Assembly: GCA_964563495.1 (NCBI GenBank)
Contig: CAZLYK010000057.1
Location: 1-29,773 of the forward strand
Direction: 5' to 3'
From: CAZLYK01 sp964563495
GTDB lineage: Bacteria > Acidobacteriota > Blastocatellia > RBC074
Length of the DNA stretch: 29,773 nucleotides
The translations under genes and the position numbers were made by a program. A model generated the notes under the pieces. That model searched no databases. It saw only the letters and a program-made list of their open reading frames with translations, and had not been told where the DNA came from. This document shows, one piece after another, positions 26,074 through 29,773 of this stretch; positions within the stretch are counted from its first letter, which is position 1, and each line of letters begins with the position of its first letter.

Positions 26074-26811
26074 ATGACGACGGTTTTACGTTGCGACCTC
26101 GAACTACACGACTCGCTCTATTTCGCCTCGCGCGAGATCGGGCGGCTCTACGAAACCGAGCGCGTTATTCACAACTACGCGCTCTGCTACGCGCTGGGGC
26201 TGGTCTCGAGCCCGTATTTCACGCGGGAACAGAAGCCAAAATATCGGGAAGACCTATCGGCGTTGAACGAACGTGGTATCTACGTGACCCCGGCGCGCGA
26301 TCTTGCGGTGGACTTCATGCTCAACACGTGGAAGTACGCTGACGATTATTTTCACGGATGGAACTACACTGGTCACCATCTTAACCCTCAGAAAAAACAG
26401 CCGCCAAACAATGTGCCAACTTTTGGTCGGGCGAAAGAGCTGGCGATCGAAAGCCGCTTTAGGTTCTACATCGTCACGCGTAATGACACCCTTCAACTGC
26501 CGCATTGGATTCGTCTTGGCAAATGGATGTCGAAAGCCAAGCTGAGTTGCGAGCGCATCAATGAACCGCCGGTACGCACGGGCGAATTTGAAGTGAAGCA
26601 TCCACTTAACCCGCTCGACGTGTTTGCCGGTTACACCGTGACGATGTGCGACCTTATCAACATGCCGCCGGTGAGTTTGATTAATAATGCTCGCATCGAA
26701 GGAGAGCATTATGCCATCACTTATGAAGGGCAGGCTGAGATCTGTTTGCCGAAGCATCTAGTGTTCAGCTTTGATAGCCCGCCGTTACTCTCTTCAAATA
26801 TTTGTGACTGA
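26074..26811 (+). CDS. csc1: Csc1 (Cas5d) RAMP protein, subtype I-D
   Basis: A 245-aa Cas5-like protein that caps the 5' end of the crRNA in I-D Cascade and takes part in PAM recognition. The N-terminal RCDLELHDSLYFASREIGRL and ERVIHNYALCYALGL are typical of Csc1, as is the mid segment ESRFRFYIVTRNDTLQLPHW. The start has AGGAGGGA 3 nt upstream of the ATG. In frame after its TGA, 19 sense codons follow to the next stop (26812-26868). They have no clear meaning. In usual I-D operons cas6 comes next, but here an unrelated small ORF does. Confidence 0.92.
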   Translation: MTTVLRCDLELHDSLYFASREIGRLYETERVIHNYALCYALGLVSSPYFTREQKPKYREDLSALNERGIYVTPARDLAVDFMLNTWKYADDYFHGWNYTGHHLNPQKKQPPNNVPTFGRAKELAIESRFRFYIVTRNDTLQLPHWIRLGKWMSKAKLSCERINEPPVRTGEFEVKHPLNPLDVFAGYTVTMCDLINMPPVSLINNARIEGEHYAITYEGQAEICLPKHLVFSFDSPPLLSSNICD

Positions 26812-26882
26812 GATCGCCAGGCGCATAATCTACGGCGGGTATCCACCTTCATCGGCTTCCACTCGGCTTGACAATAATTGAA

Positions 26883-27242
26883 ATGAGTAAATCAATGGCA
26901 GAACTTCTCAATTTATTTGTTTCACCACATGCGATTAGTCAATTTCAACAACGAATTGCGCCCATAGAAGAGGCTAAGGCACGACGTTTTATTCTGGCCG
27001 GCATTCTGCAGGCAGCCAACGTGAAACGACTGCCGGACGGAAACACCCTGCGCATTCGGACTCCCAAGTCGTTTCCGTTCGCCTTCCGTGCTTTCTGCGT
27101 CTTTGACGAAGCGCGCGGACATTTCGTAGTCACTACGATTGTACGGGGGGAGAACAATGCAGCGCGTCAGCGAAAGCAGCGAGCCCGCCGCCGCCTCAGT
27201 TCCGGTAAAGATTGCGACAAGTTCTCTGAAGAAGCGCCATAG
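26883..27242 (+). CDS. Unknown small protein in the cas6 position
   Basis: About 119 aa from the ATG at 26883 (124 aa if a TTG at 26868 is used). The N-terminal half reads SPHAISQFQQRIAPIEEAKA, a His-x6-10-Arg helix pattern like that in DUF4258/RelE-like small proteins. A strand-rich part RLPDGNTLRIRTPKSFPFAF and RGHFVVTTIVRGENN follows, and then a very basic tail RQRKQRARRRL. It lacks the ferredoxin-like length and glycine-rich loop expected of Cas6. The basic tail suggests nucleic-acid binding (inference). It lies between csc1 and cas4 in the same direction, with no Shine-Dalgarno site, so expression is uncertain. It could be a toxin-like remnant, a novel accessory Cas protein or a compact crRNA nuclease. 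Confidence 0.5.
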   Translation: MSKSMAELLNLFVSPHAISQFQQRIAPIEEAKARRFILAGILQAANVKRLPDGNTLRIRTPKSFPFAFRAFCVFDEARGHFVVTTIVRGENNAARQRKQRARRRLSSGKDCDKFSEEAP

Positions 27243-27258
27243 GGGCTCTCGTAAGTAA
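27157..27258 (+). CDS. Possible 33-aa ORF overlapping the small cas-linked gene
   Basis: An ATG at 27157, preceded by a strong GGGGGGAG run 4 nt upstream, opens a 33-codon frame ending at 27258. The product starts MQRVSESSEPAAASVPVK and has a basic C-terminus. It overlaps the 3' end of the 26883-27242 gene in another frame. The ribosome site is better than that of any other gene start between csc1 and cas4. It may be a truncated partner gene (for example of a toxin-antitoxin pair) or chance. Confidence 0.25.
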   Translation: MQRVSESSEPAAASVPVKIATSSLKKRHRGSRK

Positions 27259-27296
27259 AACCTAAATGTTTTCCGTTTTGATTTTGGGAAAATACC

Positions 27297-27926
27297 ATGA
27301 ACGATAACCCGCACGAACTCGAGCCGGTATTGATCTCCACCCTCAATCAATATGTCTTCTGCCCGCGTCGCTGCGCATTGATGCACGTCGAGGGGATCTG
27401 GAGCGATAACCAGCACACCATGATTGGCTCCCTGCTCCACGATCACGCAGACGCCCCTGGTTATGAATTATCCGGCGAGGTCAGAATTTTGCGTGCGTTG
27501 CCGCTCTATTCCGCTCGCTACGGTCTGACCGGCAAAGCCGACATCGTCGAGCTCCACAACGATGAACCTGTGCCGGTCGAATACAAAAAAGGAAAGCGGC
27601 GCAAATTTGAGAATGACGATATTCAGCTCTGTGCTCAGGCTTTCTGCCTTGAAGAGATGTTTAGCGCTGAAGTCCCTTTCGGCTACATCTACCACGCAGC
27701 GAGCAAACGGCGGCGTGAAGTCATCTTTGACTGGCGGCTTCGCCAAGAGACTGAAAAGGCAATTGAAGCCGTGCGTGAGATGCTGATCAATGGTCGGGTT
27801 CCGCCTGCGAAGCTGGCTCCACGCTGTGAAGGGTGCTCGTTGCGGGCGATCTGCATGCCGGAACTGACGGGCATTGAGATTTCACCGGAATGGCGGGAGT
27901 ATCAAAACAAGTTATGGGCTGAATAA
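27297..27926 (+). CDS. cas4: Cas4 exonuclease (adaptation, I-C-like)
   Basis: A 209-aa PD-(D/E)XK nuclease with an iron-sulfur cluster that trims prespacers and selects PAM-containing DNA together with Cas1-Cas2. Cluster cysteines are Cys22 in YVFCPRRC and Cys177, Cys180 and Cys186 near the C-terminus (CEGCSLRAIC). The nuclease core is LTGKADIVEL and VPVEYKKGKRR. The N-terminus (LISTLNQYVFCPRRCALMHV) and spacing look like Cas4 of subtype I-C loci by memory. The gene starts 54 nt after the small ORF and is followed by repeat R9 before cas1. Confidence 0.9.
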   Translation: MNDNPHELEPVLISTLNQYVFCPRRCALMHVEGIWSDNQHTMIGSLLHDHADAPGYELSGEVRILRALPLYSARYGLTGKADIVELHNDEPVPVEYKKGKRRKFENDDIQLCAQAFCLEEMFSAEVPFGYIYHAASKRRREVIFDWRLRQETEKAIEAVREMLINGRVPPAKLAPRCEGCSLRAICMPELTGIEISPEWREYQNKLWAE

Positions 27927-27953
27927 TGCTTCGAATGAGTAGATCAAATAAGG

Positions 27954-28040
27954 AAATAGACAGGACTCACAGGGTTATTTTTTACGCCGCCTTTAATCTT
28001 GTTTAATCCTGCGGAAGTCATGTTAATCCTGTCTATTTTC
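27954..28040. repeat. AATAGACAGGAT family copy R9 inside the cas operon
   Basis: The ends AAATAGACAGGA and the complementary TCCTGTCTATTT pair. The inner region (TTTAATCTTGTTTAATCCTG) keeps family words but pairs poorly. It fills the 27927-28069 gap between cas4 and cas1. The same family occurs only in host intergenic regions elsewhere in the window, so a chromosomal repeat has entered the cas locus or marks a junction in it. Confidence 0.8.
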
Positions 28041-28069
28041 TTCCCAAGATTCTCGCCTGGGAGATGATT

Positions 28070-29131
28070 ATGGAAATCAAACAGAACACATTGTATCTGA
28101 CAACCCAAAACGCGTATGTCTCACGGGATCATCTGAACCTCAAAGTCGAGATCGAGCGCGAAATCAAGCTTTCCGTCCCAATTCACCATCTCGAATCGGT
28201 CTGCGTCTTCGGCCAGATAGGATTGAGCTCGCACGCCTTGCAGCTCTGCTGGGAGCAAGGCGTGCCGGTCAATTATTTCAGCGAAAACGGCTATTTGATT
28301 GGCCGGTGGGAAGGGGTGCCGAATACGAGTGTCATGCTGCGCCGCGCGCAGTATCGCGCGGCCGACGATCAAAAAGCTACGGCCATGATCGCCAGGCAGT
28401 GTGTTGCCGGCAAACTGCAGAATGCCCGGCAAAGTTTATTAAGGTCGGCGCGTGAGAATGATTCAACCGAAGAGATCGCGCAACTGCAAGAATGCGCGGC
28501 TGAACTCGCCCGCTTGCTATCGGCCATGCAGCACGCCTTCAATCGCCAGGATGGGAGCGACGATGAGTTGACTGTCGATCAGATCCGTGGCTACGAGGGT
28601 CACGCGGCGAGCAGATATTTTGAAGTCTTCGATCTGCATTTAAGACAACAGCGTGAAGATTTCAGATTTTCGACGCGATCGCGTCGGCCTCCGCGCGACG
28701 CAATCAACTGCCTGCTCTCCTTTCTTTATGCATTGGTGCGGCACGATTGCATTGCGGCATTGACCGCAACGGGGCTGGATCCCTTTGTCGGATATTTACA
28801 CGCTGAGCGACCCAACCGTCCGGCGCTGGCACTGGATCTGATGGAAGAATTTCGCCCAATGCTGGCAGATCGTTTGGCCATAACATTGATCAATCGAAAA
28901 CAGATTACTCTCTCGGATTTCGTCGAACGTGAGGGTGGGGCGATGGAGTTCACGACCGCAGGTCGAAAGACTGTGATCACTGCTTATCAAACACGCAAAC
29001 AGGAAACGGTCACCCATCCGCTGCTCAACCAGGAATTCCGCATCGGACAGTTGATGCTGGCGCAAGCGAGAATTCTGGCGCGGCACCTGAGGGGCGATCT
29101 TCCAGAATACTTACCCTGTGTATTGAAATAA
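28070..29131 (+). CDS. cas1: Cas1 integrase (I-C-like)
   Basis: A 353-aa integrase that inserts new spacers with Cas2. The N-terminal beta domain includes QNTLYLTTQNAYVSRDHLNL and IPIHHLE-like SVPIHHLESVCVFGQIG. The helical domain has the metal-binding triad Glu176 (RGYEGHAA), His244 (GYLHAERP) and Glu259 (DLMEEFRP). The opening residues and the MLRRAQYRAADD segment resemble Cas1 of subtype I-C. The ATG at 28070 is chosen because GGGAGA lies 5 nt upstream. An ATG at 28064 would add two residues. It is separated from cas4 by repeat R9, so it may be transcribed with reduced read-through. Confidence 0.93.
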   Translation: MEIKQNTLYLTTQNAYVSRDHLNLKVEIEREIKLSVPIHHLESVCVFGQIGLSSHALQLCWEQGVPVNYFSENGYLIGRWEGVPNTSVMLRRAQYRAADDQKATAMIARQCVAGKLQNARQSLLRSARENDSTEEIAQLQECAAELARLLSAMQHAFNRQDGSDDELTVDQIRGYEGHAASRYFEVFDLHLRQQREDFRFSTRSRRPPRDAINCLLSFLYALVRHDCIAALTATGLDPFVGYLHAERPNRPALALDLMEEFRPMLADRLAITLINRKQITLSDFVEREGGAMEFTTAGRKTVITAYQTRKQETVTHPLLNQEFRIGQLMLAQARILARHLRGDLPEYLPCVLK

Positions 29132-29176
29132 AAAGATGTAGAACATGACGGTAATTTGAATTACTATGCCGGCTGT

Positions 29177-29461
29177 ATGTTTGTCCTGATCGCCTATGAT
29201 GTAGCAACCACTGACAGAGCCGGCGCCCGCCGTTTGCGACGTGTGGCCCAAGCTTGTAAAGATTATGGACAGCGAGTGCAAAATTCAGTTTTCGAATGCA
29301 AACTCGATGCCAAGAACTGGGTCATTTTGCGTGATCGATTGCTCAACGAGATAGATATGAAAGAGGATTCGCTCCGTTTCTATTTTCTGGATAGCGATAT
29401 CGTGATTGAAAATCATGGGGTCAAAGAGCCGGTGGACCTTGAATCACCATTGATCATATGA
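29177..29461 (+). CDS. cas2: Cas2 (adaptation, I-C-like)
   Basis: A 94-aa ferredoxin-like protein that bridges Cas1 dimers in the integration complex. MFVLIAYDV carries the conserved Asp8, followed by RLRRVAQACKDYGQRVQNSV and FECKLDAKNWV, then DSLRFYFL. This wording is typical of Cas2 from I-C type loci. The ATG at 29177 is used. The in-frame TTG at 29156 would add a non-conserved MNYYAGC prefix. It lies 45 nt after cas1 and about 275 nt before the first CRISPR repeat. Confidence 0.93.
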   Translation: MFVLIAYDVATTDRAGARRLRRVAQACKDYGQRVQNSVFECKLDAKNWVILRDRLLNEIDMKEDSLRFYFLDSDIVIENHGVKEPVDLESPLII

Positions 29462-29736
29462 GACGGAGCGATTAGCGATGATTACTAAACGAAAGGAGAC
29501 ATATTTGATTTTTGGGCGTGGACAAGTCATTAACATGAACATGTCTTCGCCCGTGTTTGCGCGAACCACTAGTAACGACTCAAAGCCGGGGTGTTCGCGA
29601 AAATCACAAAGCGGCTGGGAAGAAAGGTTTGGCGATCTGAGGAGGGGGGTATTTATGAAGCCATCGAAGTGCAGCCTCATATTTTCGCGCAAACCTGCCT
29701 GTAAGATACTGAATTTGAAGCATTTTTTCAGCCGCA
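29462..29736 (+). promoter_or_regulatory. CRISPR leader
   Basis: The 275-nt stretch between cas2 and the first repeat holds no credible gene. It contains three related motifs: GTTTGCGCGAA (29555-29565, plus), GTTCGCGAA (29593-29601, plus) and the exact complement of the first, TTCGCGCAAAC (29684-29694). A T-rich tract CATTTTTTC lies just before the repeat. The position fits a leader that drives array transcription and guides spacer integration. Confidence 0.7.
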
Positions 29737-29773
29737 GTTCGCCGCGGTGGCTCATCGCGGCGTGGATTGAAAC
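29737..29773 (+). CRISPR. First repeat of a CRISPR array, truncated by the window edge
   Basis: A 37-nt candidate repeat begins GTTCGCCGCGG and ends GTGGATTGAAAC, a classic type I 3' handle. The stem CGCCGCG/CGCGGCG (29740-29746 and 29756-29762) encloses a 9-nt loop. The window stops exactly at its end, so no spacer is visible and the exact boundary and copy number cannot be checked. The location after cas2 and a leader makes the call strong. Confidence 0.8.

Noticed and set aside
26812..26868. In-frame 19-codon continuation after the csc1 stop as a cas6 or csc1 remnant
   Set aside because: It is too short to align with anything I recognise. A sequencing error or stop-codon mutation cannot be shown from one sequence.
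26883..27242. Calling the small ORF between csc1 and cas4 a Cas6
   Set aside because: It is about half the usual Cas6 length and lacks a glycine-rich C-terminal loop. Position alone is not enough.

Overview
The window looks like a chromosomal segment of a diderm bacterium. Signs of this are a lipoprotein signal, MacB/FtsX-type exporters and glycogen genes. The taxon cannot be fixed from sequence alone. The HTH_34-like regulator and membrane protein pair, and the abundance of short intergenic hairpin repeats, make an Acidobacteriota-like host my best guess (inference). No rRNA or tRNA gene was seen.

Positions 1-18018 are ordinary chromosome, mostly on the minus strand. In minus-strand order they encode an NHL-repeat secreted protein (18018-16483), the glycogen/starch enzymes MalQ and a type I pullulanase, a SAM methyltransferase, a DnaC/IstB-like ATPase, a membrane protein with a winged-helix regulator, a YjbQ protein, two ABC permeases without an ATPase, glycogen synthase, thioredoxin, thioredoxin reductase, PurA and a PhzF-family enzyme. 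Three genes lie on the plus strand: a truncated metallo-beta-lactamase-fold remnant (5446), a small exported protein (11129) and a CusF-like copper-binding lipoprotein (11411).

Dispersed repeats fill many of the gaps. The main family (consensus end AATAGACAGGAT) forms long hairpins that abut or even supply stop codons. It includes a perfect 92-bp palindrome between the two thioredoxin genes. A second family is a two-hairpin element that ends in a Shine-Dalgarno sequence just before a start codon. A third is a short GGGNACGC hairpin.

Positions 18431-29773, all on the plus strand, are a CRISPR-Cas locus: a small upstream ORF, a WYL regulator, cas3d (helicase without HD), cas10d (HD nuclease, no GGDD), an internal in-frame cas11d start, csc2/cas7d, csc1/cas5d, a small unknown gene, cas4, cas1, cas2, a leader and the first CRISPR repeat at the right edge. 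The effector is subtype I-D, but cas6 is missing. The slot where cas6 is expected holds an unrecognised ~119-aa ORF. Cas4, Cas1, Cas2 and the 3' end of the repeat look more like subtype I-C by my recollection of those families. The locus therefore looks like a I-D interference module joined to a I-C-like adaptation module, with a host-type repeat at the cas4/cas1 junction and no visible crRNA-processing enzyme. That is the most interesting feature of the window.
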